A stretch of 50,427 bases of DNA from Xylophilus sp. (GCA_009914555.1 WNDY01000034.1:1-50427), one strand, 5' to 3'. Shown: positions 8,665 to 18,960, counted from the stretch's first letter. A program made the numbers and translations. The notes: generated by a model not told the origin, from the letters alone.

Positions 8665-8741
8665 GACAGGACACCAAAGACACCGACTGTCACAGTCAGC
8701 GCGCGACAGCCGCCCCGCCCTGTCGCGTCGAAAGTGCGACA
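8665..8741. promoter_or_regulatory. cluster of TGTC/GACA half-sites (putative PilR enhancer)
   Basis: Seven TGTC or GACA tetramers in 77 bp, at 8665, 8670, 8679, 8688, 8705, 8721 and 8738. The last two form the inverted repeat TGTCGC-N9-GCGACA. In Pseudomonas, PilR activates pilA by binding repeated (C/G)TGTC sequences upstream of a sigma-54 promoter. The cluster ends about 40 bp upstream of the promoter below, a suitable position for an enhancer. Assignment to PilR is inference. Confidence 0.55.
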
Positions 8742-8779
8742 AACCCCGATGCGGACCCGAAATCCGCTCGCTTGACCCC

Positions 8780-8794
8780 TGGCATGCCGATTGC
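8780..8794 (+). promoter_or_regulatory. sigma-54 promoter of pilA
   Basis: TGGCATGCCGATTGC matches the RpoN consensus TGGCAC-N5-TTGC with the required GG and GC dinucleotides 12 bp apart. It lies 56 bp upstream of the pilA start. pilA is classically RpoN/PilR-dependent. Confidence 0.8.
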
Positions 8795-8849
8795 GGCCTG
8801 CTTTGCCAGGCAGGCAATTCCGCCTGTTTTCTTCTACAAGAGGTTCAGA

Positions 8850-9374
8850 GTGAAGGCTTCCGTTCAAAAGGGTTTCACCCTCATCGAACTGATGATCGTC
8901 GTGGCGATCATCGGTATTCTGGCGGCGGTGGCGCTGCCGCAGTACCAGAACTACACCATTCGGGCGAAGGTCACAGAAGGGCTGTCACTGGCCGGTGCGG
9001 CGAAATTGGCTGTAGCAGAAACCTTCGCCTCCAAGCCGGGCGAGGCCATCGATGCCTACACCGGCTCCGGCGAGCCTGCAGTGAATTCTTACGGTTACAA
9101 GTTCACCGCAACCAGCATCGTTTCATCCATTGCAATCGCTGCAATTGCAGCGACGCCGGTAGCAAACGACGGTGCGATTTCGATCACCTACACCAGCGTG
9201 GTTCCCAATACGACCATCGTCAAGCTCATCCCCGGTACGGGTGCGATTGTTGCCGACACGGGCCTGCCTACCAGCCCACTGACAAACGGCGAACCCATCG
9301 TCTGGGGTGGCACTACCCACAAGACCGCCTCCTATAAGTACGTACCCGCCAATTACCGCTTTGGCGGTTCCTGA
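8850..9374 (+). CDS. pilA: type IV major pilin
   Basis: Prepilin of 174 aa with leader VKASVQKG cleaved before [16 protein letters not shown] (Glu5 present), the classic type IVa N-methylated N-terminus. The start is a GTG at 8850, chosen because AAGAGG lies 6 bp upstream and it gives the usual short leader; the longer frame to 8772 would overlap the promoter. The mature protein has no cysteine, so the disulfide-bonded D-loop of most type IVa pilins is absent. The variable half is rich in Thr, Ala and Ile. A terminator follows, then the TfpX-like gene. Confidence 0.92.
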   Translation: MKASVQKGFTLIELMIVVAIIGILAAVALPQYQNYTIRAKVTEGLSLAGAAKLAVAETFASKPGEAIDAYTGSGEPAVNSYGYKFTATSIVSSIAIAAIAATPVANDGAISITYTSVVPNTTIVKLIPGTGAIVADTGLPTSPLTNGEPIVWGGTTHKTASYKYVPANYRFGGS

Positions 9375-9387
9375 TTCACAGGGCAGG

Positions 9388-9453
9388 GACAGGCTCATCG
9401 ATTATTTTCAGCCTGTCTCCGCAAAGGGCGCCCTGGTGGCGCCCTTTGTTTTT
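9388..9453 (+). terminator. rho-independent terminator after pilA
   Basis: Two stacked hairpins. The first is GACAGGCT (9388) with AGCCTGTC (ending 9417). The second is AAAGGGCGCC-CTGGT-GGCGCCCTTT (9423-9447), followed by GTTTTTG. The second is a textbook terminator with a T tract. It would separate abundant pilin mRNA from the downstream accessory gene, possibly with some read-through. Confidence 0.85.
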
Positions 9454-9486
9454 GCTCTTGCTTCTTCGTCACGACATTTCCTGCAC

Positions 9487-10230
9487 ATGCCCGTCCGCCT
9501 GCGCGCCGCGCTGCTGCACCTTTGCCTCTCTGCCTTGTTCGCACTGCTGGCGGCCCTGATCGCTTTCCGCCTGTGGTATCCCCCGCCCCTGGCACAGGCT
9601 GTGGACCTGCAACACATCTTCCTGATCCTGCTCGGCGTGGACGTGGTTCTCGGTCCCTGTTTCACCTTCCTGGTCTACCGCGTGGGCAAAAAGAGCCTGC
9701 GCATGGACCTCGCCGTGATCGTCGCCGTGCAACTCGCAGCCTTTGCCTATGGCTTTGCCGCGGTGGCCCAGGGACGGCCCGCATGGCTGGTGTTCAACAT
9801 GGACCGCTTCGACCTCGTGCCCGCGCAGGACGTGGACACACGCCACCGCGATGCGGCCGCGCCCGCCTTCCGCCACGCGCCCTGGACCGGCCCGCGCTGG
9901 GCAGCCTCGCGCAACCCGGCCGACGCACAGGCCCGCAACACGCTGATGTTCGAATCGGCCCAGGGCGGGCCGGACCTTCCGCAGCGCATCGACCTGTTCG
10001 TGCCGCTCGAAGACGAGGCCGCCGCGCTGCGCGCACGCGCCAGGCCGCTGGACGACTTGCGCCAATTCAACCCGGCGCCCGCCGTCGCGGCGGCGCTGGC
10101 GCGCTGGCCCGGCGCCGACGGCTGGCTGCCGCTGGCGGCGCGGGCGCGCTCGATGGTGGTGCTGGTGCGCCGGGCCGACGCCCAGGTGCTCGGCGTGGTG
10201 GACCTGCGCCCGTGGGCCGGCGATGACTGA
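9487..10230 (+). CDS. TfpX/TfpZ-type pilin accessory protein
   Basis: 247-aa inner-membrane protein. Three N-terminal transmembrane segments (residues about 8-28, 40-60 and 78-100, with DLQHIFLILLGVDVVLGPCFTFLVYRVGKKSLRMDL between) are followed by a periplasmic domain of about 140 residues. This is the layout of TfpX/TfpZ/FimB-like accessory proteins encoded directly after some type IV pilin genes, which help assembly of their cognate pilin. The start was placed at MPVRLRAALLH, just before the first membrane segment. It follows pilA and overlaps the next small ORF. Confidence 0.78.
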   Translation: MPVRLRAALLHLCLSALFALLAALIAFRLWYPPPLAQAVDLQHIFLILLGVDVVLGPCFTFLVYRVGKKSLRMDLAVIVAVQLAAFAYGFAAVAQGRPAWLVFNMDRFDLVPAQDVDTRHRDAAAPAFRHAPWTGPRWAASRNPADAQARNTLMFESAQGGPDLPQRIDLFVPLEDEAAALRARARPLDDLRQFNPAPAVAAALARWPGADGWLPLAARARSMVVLVRRADAQVLGVVDLRPWAGDD

Positions 10231-10390
10231 GCCCGCACCCGGGCGACCCGACCGTCGGCGCGCGGCGGCCCCGGCGGCGCGGCGTCATCGCCCATCGCGG
10301 GGCATTTCCCTGCTCGACGTGCTGCTCGCACTGGCGGCGCTCGCCGTGTTGGCGCTGATCCTGCTGTTGCAGTCGGCGCCGGCAAACTAG
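10223..10390 (+). CDS. 55-aa prepilin-like small membrane protein
   Basis: Short ORF overlapping the end of the accessory gene by 8 bp. About 28 basic residues-rich amino acids (several Arg pairs) precede RGISLLDVLLALAALAVLAL, a single hydrophobic helix. The join looks like a type IV prepilin processing site (Gly, then Ile-Ser-Leu-Leu-Asp), with Asp instead of the usual Glu5 and a mature part of only about 27 residues. Translational coupling to tfpX is plausible. It could be a mini-pilin, a regulator of pilus assembly or a chance ORF; GC-rich DNA makes chance ORFs common, so confidence is moderate. Confidence 0.45.
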   Translation: MTEPAPGRPDRRRAAAPAARRHRPSRGISLLDVLLALAALAVLALILLLQSAPAN

Positions 10391-10444
10391 CGCGGCCGCC
10401 GCCTTCCGCAGCCGGAAAAGGCGCCGGCCGGGCAGGCCGCCGGT

Positions 10445-11376
10445 TCAAGTCAACAGTTTCTCGTCCAGCAGCTTTTGCACGATTCCCGCTTGCAGCTCGT
10501 CACGACGGCGTTTGCCGGCTGGACGGTCCTCCAAACCCGCCATCCAGCGTTTGAAGTCGACGAACACCTGCGGGTCGATGGTGCGCATCAGCGCCATCCG
10601 GCCGGTAGCGGACACCACGACCTGCTCGAACCGTGGTTTTTTCAGGAACTGTTCGGCTCGCCGGGCTTGAACTGGCCAGAGGTCACCTTCATCGTCGGTG
10701 AAACGGAAGGGACGTTCATCGCCTTCGGTGGTTTCCCGGCGCAGAAAGTCCACCTGGAAGCCCTTGGCGTCAATGGCGGTTTCGGCTTGGCCATCCATGC
10801 GCTGGAACGAAGGATCGGCGTCTTGCAGCACGCTCAACACCGACCGGTCGAGGCGCTGCATGGTGGAGAGGAACTGCACCCGCTTGCGCGCATCCCAGAG
10901 CAAATCGACGTCCTGGGTTGCCATGGCCCCTTGCACGATCCGTACAGCTGCCGCAGCCTCGTAGGCATAGAGGGCGTGCGTTCCAATGACGGTGAAGTGT
11001 TCGCCAAGTGCCGCGTCCTCCAAGGCGTTCAGCACGCCGATGACGGCCGCAGGCACCCGCCCGGCTTTCACGGCCCTGTTCAACCGTATGGCTTCAGCCA
11101 GGGCTGCATCCAGCGACTTGCGGCGCGCCTGCGTTTTCCGCTTGTTTCGGAGGAAGGCTTCGAGGATTTCTTCCTTTTCAGGCGTGCGTCGGCCCATCCT
11201 TTTCTGGCCGTTGTCGGGCGCGGTCTTCACCAGGTACTCGTAGCCCCCTCCTTCTTGAAGTACATGCCTCCGCAATAGGGGCGAGCCGCAGCAACCGCCC
11301 GGCGCCATTCCATGAAGATGGCCGCCGAGTCGATGGCTTGCCGGATGGCGTTGTCGGAGAGCGGGAGGAAGTCCAT
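10445..11376 (-). pseudogene. nucleotidyltransferase-fold protein (GSU2403-like), frameshifted
   Basis: A gene of about 310 codons read in two frames. The N-terminal part starts at 11376 (MDFLPLSDNAIRQAIDSAAI) and runs to MYFKKEG. The rest continues as GYEYLVKTAPDNGQKRMGRR in another frame. The switch falls on a run of five C at 11244-11248 (five G on the coding strand); six would restore one frame. The domain includes FTVIGTHALYAYEAAA and QDVDLLWDARKR, a nucleotidyltransferase-type G-x-ALYAYE...DVDL pattern seen in GSU2403-like and AbiEii-like proteins. The biochemical role is unknown. The downstream frame alone can start only at a poor upstream position. It may be a pseudogene or a sequence error. 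Confidence 0.65.
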
Positions 11377-11409
11377 GGAGAAACAGGAGGATTCCCCGTA
11401 TTTTTTAAA

Positions 11410-11445
11410 GATTCACAGTTTATACGGTGAATCCCTTGAAATCAA
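11410..11445 (-). promoter_or_regulatory. promoter and palindromic operator of the nucleotidyltransferase gene
   Basis: AT-rich block upstream of the nucleotidyltransferase gene. GATTCAC (11410-11416) and GTGAATC (11427-11433) form a perfect 7-bp inverted repeat with 10 bp between. On the minus strand TATAAA (11424-11419) sits inside it as a plausible -10, with TTGATT (11445-11440) as a -35, spacing 15. A repressor bound to the palindrome would cover the -10. The repressor is unknown. Confidence 0.5.
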
Positions 11446-11550
11446 TGACTTGGGAGAACTCCAACCGGGCTGCCAAGCACGGCGCGAGACGATCCGACCA
11501 CGTCCAGTCGATTGACAAAGGGCGGCCGGGCCGTATTCCGACCCGATGGG

Positions 11551-11793
11551 GTGGCCTGGATGCAGGCCCGCCCGCGTCAGTCGCTCTTCCTGCCGGTCCT
11601 CAGCCTCGGCAAGATCTGCAAGGGCATCGAGGGCGTGGCCGAGCCCGCCTTCCGGCAGACGCTCACCGACTGGCTGGAGGCGGGCGTGTCCAACGACTTC
11701 GTGGGCTGCCTGCTGCCCATCGACGCGCTGGCAGCCGGCCGCTGGGGACGTTTGCAGGCCACGGCCGGGACGCACGCCGCCCGCCATCGATGG
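11551..11793 (+). pseudogene. PIN-domain toxin (VapC/FitB-like) remnant
   Basis: VAWMQARPRQSLFLPVLSLG, then KICKGIEGVAEPAFRQTLTDWLEAG and LLPIDALAAGRWGRLQA, matches the middle of VapC/FitB toxins. The N-terminal DTN-type segment with the first catalytic Asp is missing. A +1 shift near 11765-11770 is needed to continue into RTPPAIDG, where the third acidic residue would be. The remainder is lost 18 bp before repeat copy D. No start codon or antitoxin gene can be recognised. A dead toxin gene. Confidence 0.65.
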
Positions 11794-11810
11794 AAACCCG
11801 CCCCGCCCCC

Positions 11811-11871
11811 AATACCCCTGGGGGATACATCCTAGTGTGCCTGATTAGCAGGCGTATCAGGCATATACCCC
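11811..11871 (+). repeat. paired TATACCCC element, copy D
   Basis: Boxes AATACCCCTGGGGGATAC at 11811 and TATACCCCC at 11864, starts 53 bp apart. It directly follows the broken vapC remnant, before the convergent deaminase gene. The first box forms a palindrome as in copies A and C. The stretch 11872-11992 holds nothing I recognise. Confidence 0.75.
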
Positions 11872-11992
11872 CTTGCAAGAGGAAGGAGCCGGAGCGCTGC
11901 CGGCACTGCCGGTAGCGGCGCGGTCCACAGTTTGTACTCCGTTTGCGACAAGTTCATGCCCAACGGGTCGCAGCGCCGCACGGCACCGGCGC

Positions 11993-13100
<1,108 letters not shown>

Positions 13101-14057
13101 TCACAGGTCGGCCAGCACCCGCACGTGCGCTTCGACGCTGCGCGCGAGCGCGTCGAGGCTGTAGCCGCCTTCGAGCACCGAGACGATGCGGCCTTTCGAG
13201 AAGCGCCGCGCCACATCCTTGATGCGCATGGTGATCCAGGTGTAGTCGCTCTCGGTCAGGCCGAGCTGGCCCAGCTCGTCCTCGCGGTGGGCGTCGAAGC
13301 CGGCGCTCACGAAGACCATCTCGGGCTTGAACGCCTCCAGCCGCGGCAGCCAGACCGACTCGATCAGCTCGCGGATCTCCATGCCCCTGGTATAGGCCGG
13401 CACCGGCAGGTTGAGCATGTTGGATGCCGGATGTTCGGTGCCCGAGAACGGATAGAGCGGATGCTGGAAGAAGCCGACCATCAGCACCCGGTCGTCGCCG
13501 GCCAGGATGTCCTCGGTGCCGTTGCCGTGGTGCACGTCGAAGTCGACGATGGCCACGCGCTTGAAGCGGTGGCGCTCCAGCGCATAGCGCGCCGCGACAG
13601 CCACGTTGTTGAAGAAGCAGAAGCCCATGGCCTTGCCGTGGCAGGCATGGTGGCCGGGCGGGCGCACGGCGCAGAAGGCGTTCTCCAGCTCGCCGGCGAT
13701 CACCGCGTCGGTCGCGGCCAGCGCCGCGCCGGCCGCATGCAGGGCGGCGTCCCAGGTGTGGACGTTGATGCTGGTGTCGGGGTCGATCGGGCTGTAGCGC
13801 GGGCCGCCGGCCAGCTGGTCCTCGGCGAGGTTCTGCGACAGACCGCGCAGGCCGGCCACGTGCATGCGGTCGTGGGCCAGCTCGATGTCGGCCAGCGCCG
13901 CGGCCGGCGCCTCGCGGCGGTCCAGCGCGTCGCCCACGCCGGTCAGCAGCAGGCGGTCCTCGATGGCATCGAGCCGCTCGGGGCATTCGGGGTGGCCCTC
14001 GCCCATCTCGTGCCGGCGGCATGCCGCGTGGGTGTAGTAGCCGGTCCTGTGTGCCAT
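13101..14057 (-). CDS. HDAC-family deacetylase (acetylpolyamine/acetoin-type)
   Basis: 318-aa class II histone-deacetylase fold. Key motifs are RPPGHHA (general-base His pair), DFDVHHGNGTE (Zn-ligand Asp and His), SAGFDAH (Zn-ligand Asp) and LEGGYSL. Bacterial members deacetylate acetylpolyamines or other small amides; the substrate here is unknown. The ATG at 14057 gives the standard start AHRTGYYTHAACRRHEMGEGHPE. Divergent from moxR with only a 33-bp gap. Confidence 0.9.
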   Translation of the reverse strand: MAHRTGYYTHAACRRHEMGEGHPECPERLDAIEDRLLLTGVGDALDRREAPAAALADIELAHDRMHVAGLRGLSQNLAEDQLAGGPRYSPIDPDTSINVHTWDAALHAAGAALAATDAVIAGELENAFCAVRPPGHHACHGKAMGFCFFNNVAVAARYALERHRFKRVAIVDFDVHHGNGTEDILAGDDRVLMVGFFQHPLYPFSGTEHPASNMLNLPVPAYTRGMEIRELIESVWLPRLEAFKPEMVFVSAGFDAHREDELGQLGLTESDYTWITMRIKDVARRFSKGRIVSVLEGGYSLDALARSVEAHVRVLADL

Positions 14058-14090
14058 CGTTGTTCCGTTTGTCTCTGGTAACGTCGGAGC

Positions 14091-14999
<909 letters not shown>

Positions 15000-15003
<4 letters not shown>

Positions 15004-15959
15004 CCGGCGCCCTGCGCTCCCGGCTGCGCGGCTGGTGGCTCACGCGGCTGCCGCGCACCGACAGCCTGCTGCTGACCCAGCGCAACATCTACATCGTGCC
15101 CACGCCGGCCGGGCTGGCGCTGGCGGCCACGCTGCTGCTGCTGCTGGCATCGATCAACTACCAGCTCAACCTGGGCTACCTGCTGACCTTCGTGCTGGCC
15201 GGCAGCGCGCTGGCCGGCATGCACGCGGGCCACGGCACGCTGCGCGGTCTGACGCTGCACCTGGTGCCGCCGCAGCCGCAGTTCCTGGGCGCGCCGGTGG
15301 AACTGGCCATCGAGTTCGCCAGCACCCGCCGCCGCCCGCGCCATGCGATCGCGGCCGAGGTGCGCGGCAGCGGCCGCTGGGTCTTCACCGACGTGCCGGC
15401 GGCCGCGAGCGCCGTGCTGCACCTGGCCTTCGAGCCGCAGCGGCGCGGCCTGCAGCCGCTGCCGCCGCTGGCGGTGCAGACGCTCTACCCGCTCGGCACC
15501 TTCCGCGCCTGGTCGGTCTGGCGCCCGGCCTCGCAGGTGCTGGTCTATCCCACGCCCGAGGCCGCGCCGCCGCCGCTGCCGGCCGGCGAGCCGCTGGCGG
15601 GATCGGGCGGATCGGCCGCCGCGCGCGGCATGGGCGAGTTCGACGGCGTGCGCGCCTACCAGCGCGGCGATCCGCTCAAGCTCGTGGTCTGGAAGAAGGC
15701 GGCGCAGGCGCTGGCCACCGGAGGCGGCCAGCTGGTGAGCCGCGATGCGCAGCAGGCGCGGCTCACCCAGCTGTGGCTGGACGCCCAGCGCACCGGCCTG
15801 CCGGCCGGCGAGGCCCGGCTGTCGCGGCTGACCGCCTGGGTATTGCAGGCCGACGGCCTGGGCGTGGACTACGGCCTGCGCCTGCCGGGCGCCAAGATCG
15901 CGCCGGGCAGCGGGCCGGCGCACCGGCGCCGCTGCCTGGAGGCGCTGGCGCGAAGCTGA
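15000..15959 (+). CDS. DUF58 domain protein
   Basis: 319-aa protein starting at GTG 15000, whose GTGA overlaps the moxR stop. Two membrane segments near the N-terminus (GLALAATLLLLLASI, NLGYLLTFVLAGSALAG) precede a beta-rich region. The DUF58 core is GMGEFDGVRAYQRGDPLKLVVWKKAA. Such proteins pair with MoxR ATPases and usually with a TgpA transglutaminase, probably in cell-envelope protein processing. Here tgpA lies 7.7 kb away instead of directly downstream. Confidence 0.88.
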
Positions 15960-16024
15960 CGGATGCCAGGCGGGAGCCGCCGTTGGGAACAGGCCGAAGC
16001 GGTGCTGCCGCGCCTGGATGCGCG

Positions 16025-16510
16025 TCAGTGCCGGTGGGCGTCGTGGCCCGGCGCATTCGACGACGGGTTGAGCCCGCGGACCGGCACCTGCACGTCGATC
16101 GACTCGCGGCCGCCGCGGGCGTTGCGGAAGACCAGGGTCAGCGGCACCTCCTCGCCTTCCTTGAGCTGGCGCTGCAGGTCCAGCAGCATGACGTGGTAGC
16201 CGCCGGGCCTGAGTTCCACCGGCCTGCCGGCCGGCACGGCGAGCGCCGGCACCTGGCGCATCTTCATCACGTTGTCCTCGACCGCCATTTCGTGCACCTC
16301 GGCCACGGCGGCGACGGGCGAGCGGGCCTCCACCAGCGTCGTGTCCTCGGTGGAGCGCAGCGTCAGGAAGGCGCCGGTGGCCTTCTGCTGCGGCACGGTC
16401 GCGCGTATCCACGGCTGCTGCACGGTGATGTCGGCGCGGGCGGCGCCTGCGGCCAGCAGCACTGCGATCGCGAGGGCGCGGGAAGGGAGGCAATGGAATG
16501 TCGGGTTCAT
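16025..16510 (-). CDS. periplasmic copper chaperone PCu(A)C
   Basis: 161-aa secreted protein with a signal peptide ending ...AAGAARA and a cupredoxin-like PCu(A)C domain. Likely Cu(I) ligands are the His and Met residues of EVHEMAVEDNVMKMRQ and GGYHVML, the H(M)-x10-M-x21-H-x-M pattern. The protein ends in a His-containing tail (GHDAHRH). It delivers copper to the CuA site of cytochrome oxidase, usually together with SCO1, whose gene lies just upstream on the same strand (31-bp gap). Confidence 0.9.
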   Translation of the reverse strand: MNPTFHCLPSRALAIAVLLAAGAARADITVQQPWIRATVPQQKATGAFLTLRSTEDTTLVEARSPVAAVAEVHEMAVEDNVMKMRQVPALAVPAGRPVELRPGGYHVMLLDLQRQLKEGEEVPLTLVFRNARGGRESIDVQVPVRGLNPSSNAPGHDAHRH

Positions 16511-16541
16511 GGTGGTATCGAAAGTGGATTCGTCAAAGGGT

Positions 16542-17189
16542 TCAGGCCGGCTGCAGCAGCCGGCGTACGTCGTCGGCATATTCCTGCGCGGTCTGGTCGT
16601 GTCGCATGACCAGCCGCAGCCGGCCCTGCGGGTCGTAGACGTAGCTGAAGGCGGAGTGGTCCATGGTGTAGGAAGAGCCGGTCGGCACCTTCCTGAAGAA
16701 CACCTTGAACTCCCGCGCCGTGTCCTGCGTGCCCTGCACGTCCGTCCACAGGCCGAGGAAGCCCGGGTCGAACGCGGCGGTGTAGGCCTTGAGCACCGCG
16801 GGCGTGTCGCGCTCCGGGTCCACGGTCATGAACAGCACCTGGAAGCGCCCGCCATCGGCGCCGAGCAGCCGCTTGACCTCGGCGGCGCGGGCCAGGGCGG
16901 TCGGGCAGACGTCGGGGCACTGGGTGAAGCCGAAGAACAGCAGCACCGCCTTGCCGCGGAAGTCCGCCAGCGTGCGCTCGTGGCCGTCGGGGTCGCGCAG
17001 GCGGAAGTCCCGGGCATAGGTCGTCACGTCGGACACGTCCACGCCGCGGAAGGCCGGCGGCTCCCGGCGGCCGCAGCCGGCCAGCGCGGCAAGTGCACCG
17101 GCGCCGGCCAGCCGCAGCAGGCCGCGCCGTGGAGGGGGAATGCAGCCCGGCGCGCGCGGGCGCGGGCTGTCGCTCGTCGAGAAAGCCAT
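16542..17189 (-). CDS. SCO1/SenC copper-handling lipoprotein
   Basis: 215-aa thioredoxin-fold SCO protein. After a lipobox (LAALAGC) comes VLLFFGFTQCPDVCPTALA, with the two copper-binding/redox Cys (CxxxC), and the conserved His in TMDHSAFSYVYDP. It assists CuA assembly in cytochrome c oxidase. The start at 17189 gives a lipoprotein signal; the frame is open further upstream but lacks support. Same-strand order DUF2946, SCO1, PCu(A)C suggests one copper-assembly operon. Confidence 0.9.
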   Translation of the reverse strand: MAFSTSDSPRPRAPGCIPPPRRGLLRLAGAGALAALAGCGRREPPAFRGVDVSDVTTYARDFRLRDPDGHERTLADFRGKAVLLFFGFTQCPDVCPTALARAAEVKRLLGADGGRFQVLFMTVDPERDTPAVLKAYTAAFDPGFLGLWTDVQGTQDTAREFKVFFRKVPTGSSYTMDHSAFSYVYDPQGRLRLVMRHDQTAQEYADDVRRLLQPA

Positions 17190-17272
17190 GGAAGGATGAC
17201 CGGACAGGCGTGGAACGCCCGAAGGTTGGCCGGCGTGCGGCAGGCGGATTCCCGCTGGGGGCAGCGGGCGGA

Positions 17273-17297
17273 GCGGCGGCGCCGGTGGCGCCGCCGC
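17273..17297. other. strong GC hairpin between DUF2946 and SCO1 genes
   Basis: GCGGCGGCGCC-GGT-GGCGCCGCCGC, an 11-bp perfect stem, lies just past the DUF2946 stop in the 131-bp gap before SCO1. On the minus strand, the direction of both genes, no T tract follows, so it is more likely an mRNA stabiliser or attenuator than a full terminator. Confidence 0.4.
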
Positions 17298-17320
17298 CTT
17301 CTCTTCAGTTCGACGCGGAT

Positions 17321-17683
17321 TCAGGAAAGCGCCGGCGGCCCGCGCGGCGGCAGCGGCGCGCCGGCGGTGCCCGCGACATGCACCTGCGCCGCAGGCAGCC
17401 GCGCACGGGCCAGCGGCTGCGGCAGCTCCGCGCGCGGCAGCTGCGGTGCGGGCGGCGGCGCGGCGCCCAGGCACAGGGGACAGTCGAGCGTGTGGCGGCC
17501 GGCGTCGATGGCCCTGCCGTCGTCGCCGCTCGCCACCATCCTGACGCCCGCGCCGGCGGTGCAGACCAGTTCCATCGACTGCGGATGGACGACGGGCGAT
17601 GCGACAGCCACGCCCAGCGCCAGCACGAACCACGCCAGGACCAGCCGGGCGAGCCGCGAGGACGAGGTGCGCAGGACATGCAT
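17321..17683 (-). CDS. DUF2946 protein, copy 1
   Basis: 120-aa exported protein. One N-terminal membrane/signal segment (LARLVLAWFVLALGVAVASP) precedes the conserved core ELVCTAGAGVRMVASGDDG...LDCPLCLG. Three Cys (one, then CPLC) could bind metal. The protein ends LPPRGPPALS. DUF2946 genes commonly sit in copper-related loci, and this one precedes SCO1 and PCu(A)C. A paralog with almost the same C-terminus is at 31278-31637. ATG 17692 is an alternative start. Confidence 0.75.
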   Translation of the reverse strand: MHVLRTSSSRLARLVLAWFVLALGVAVASPVVHPQSMELVCTAGAGVRMVASGDDGRAIDAGRHTLDCPLCLGAAPPPAPQLPRAELPQPLARARLPAAQVHVAGTAGAPLPPRGPPALS

Positions 17684-17860
17684 GGCAGACATTATTGCCC
17701 GGCAAGCCGCAGCGGCAGCCCTGCAGGTCCCGGGACGGGCAGGACGATCACGGCGCCGGGGCAGATTCGCCCTGAGCATCGTGCGGGCTGACCATGCAGG
17801 CGTTCGAGCCGCACGCGCGCGCATTGGCCGCGGCGGTGGCGCTGCCTTGCATTCTCTTCG

Positions 17861-17893
17861 GCGCGACGCGGCGCGACGCGGCGCGGCGCGGCG
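17861..17893. repeat. short GC tandem repeat in the gap 17684-18017
   Basis: GCGCGACGCG occurs twice in tandem, followed by the variant GCGCGGCGCGGCG. It lies in the 334-bp non-coding gap between the divergent DUF2946 and ku genes. Apart from an AT-richer patch (GACATTATTGCC at about 17688-17699), which may hold the DUF2946 promoter, I see nothing else in the gap. Confidence 0.5.
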
Positions 17894-18017
17894 TCGGTGC
17901 GGTGGGGTCTGGCGGCGCCTGCGCGGCCAAGGCGCGGCGGTGCGGTCCGGTGAGGCCGGCACGGCAGCGCGAAGCCGTCCTACGCCGCCGTCGCATGCGC
18001 CCGCCTACGCTGACAGC

Positions 18018-18947
18018 ATGAACAGCCGCACGCCCGCCCCGCCAGCCGCCGCCCCCGCCTCCTCCCGCGCGCTGTGGAAGGGCGCGATCAGCTTCGGCCT
18101 GGTCCACATCCCGGTGGCGCTGTACTCGGCCACGACCAGCTCGGGCGTGGACTTCGACTGGCTCGACAAGCGGACGATGGACCCGGTGGGCTACAAGCGC
18201 ATCAACAAGAAGACGGGCAAGGAAGTGGCGCCGGCGGACATCGTCAAGGGCGTGGAATACGAGGATGGCAAGTACGTCGTGCTGACGCCCGAAGAGATCG
18301 CCTCGGCCTATCCGCGCACCACGCAGACCATCGAGATCGAGGCCTTCATCGACGCGGCCGAGATCCCGTTCGTCTACCTGGAGCGGCCCTACTACATCGC
18401 GCCGGTCAACCGCGGCGAGAAGGTCTACGCGCTGCTGCGCGAGGCGCTGCTCGCCAAGAAGCGGGTGGGCGTGGCGCGCGTCGTCATCCAGACCAAGCAG
18501 CACCTGGCCGTGCTGGTGCCGGCCGGCCCGGCGCTGGTGCTGAACCTGCTGCGCTGGGGCGGTGAGATCCGCTCGTGGGAACAGCTCAAGCTGCCGCCCG
18601 AGGGCAGCAAGGCCAACAACATCCGCCCGGCCGAGATGGAGATGGCCGCGGCGCTGATCGACGACATGACGGCCAAGTGGGAGGCCGACCACTTCCGCGA
18701 CTCGTTCAAGGAAGAGATCCTGCGGCTGGTGGAGACCAAGGCCCGCGCCGGCGAGATCGAGCAGGTCGAGGAAGAACAGGCCTTCACCGCCCCACGCGGC
18801 GCCGAGGTGATCGACCTGACCAGCCTGCTGCGCCGCAGCCTGGAGCACGGCCGCGGCGAGCGCGATGCGCCGGCGCCCGCGAAGAAGCAGGCCGCCCCGC
18901 GCAGGAAGGCCGCGGCCAAGGCGCCGGCCCGGCGGCGCGCGGCCTGA
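18018..18947 (+). CDS. ku: non-homologous end-joining protein Ku
   Basis: 309-aa bacterial Ku, which binds double-strand ends as a homodimer and recruits LigD. The core starts ALWKGAISFGLVHIPVALYSAT and includes LERPYYIAPVNRGEKVYALLREAL. The Lys/Ala-rich C-terminal tail (KKQAAPRRKAAAKAPARRRAA region) is typical of extended bacterial Ku and contacts DNA. ligD follows after 13 bp. Length is normal. Confidence 0.95.
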   Translation: MNSRTPAPPAAAPASSRALWKGAISFGLVHIPVALYSATTSSGVDFDWLDKRTMDPVGYKRINKKTGKEVAPADIVKGVEYEDGKYVVLTPEEIASAYPRTTQTIEIEAFIDAAEIPFVYLERPYYIAPVNRGEKVYALLREALLAKKRVGVARVVIQTKQHLAVLVPAGPALVLNLLRWGGEIRSWEQLKLPPEGSKANNIRPAEMEMAAALIDDMTAKWEADHFRDSFKEEILRLVETKARAGEIEQVEEEQAFTAPRGAEVIDLTSLLRRSLEHGRGERDAPAPAKKQAAPRRKAAAKAPARRRAA

Positions 18948-18960
18948 AGCAGCCCGCCCC

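Noticed and set aside
11427..11550. Antitoxin gene before the vapC remnant
   Set aside because: The open frame has no recognisable antitoxin motif, and only a toxin fragment follows.
13388..13396. CCTATACC box inside the deacetylase gene (minus strand)
   Set aside because: No partner box 53 bp away on either side.
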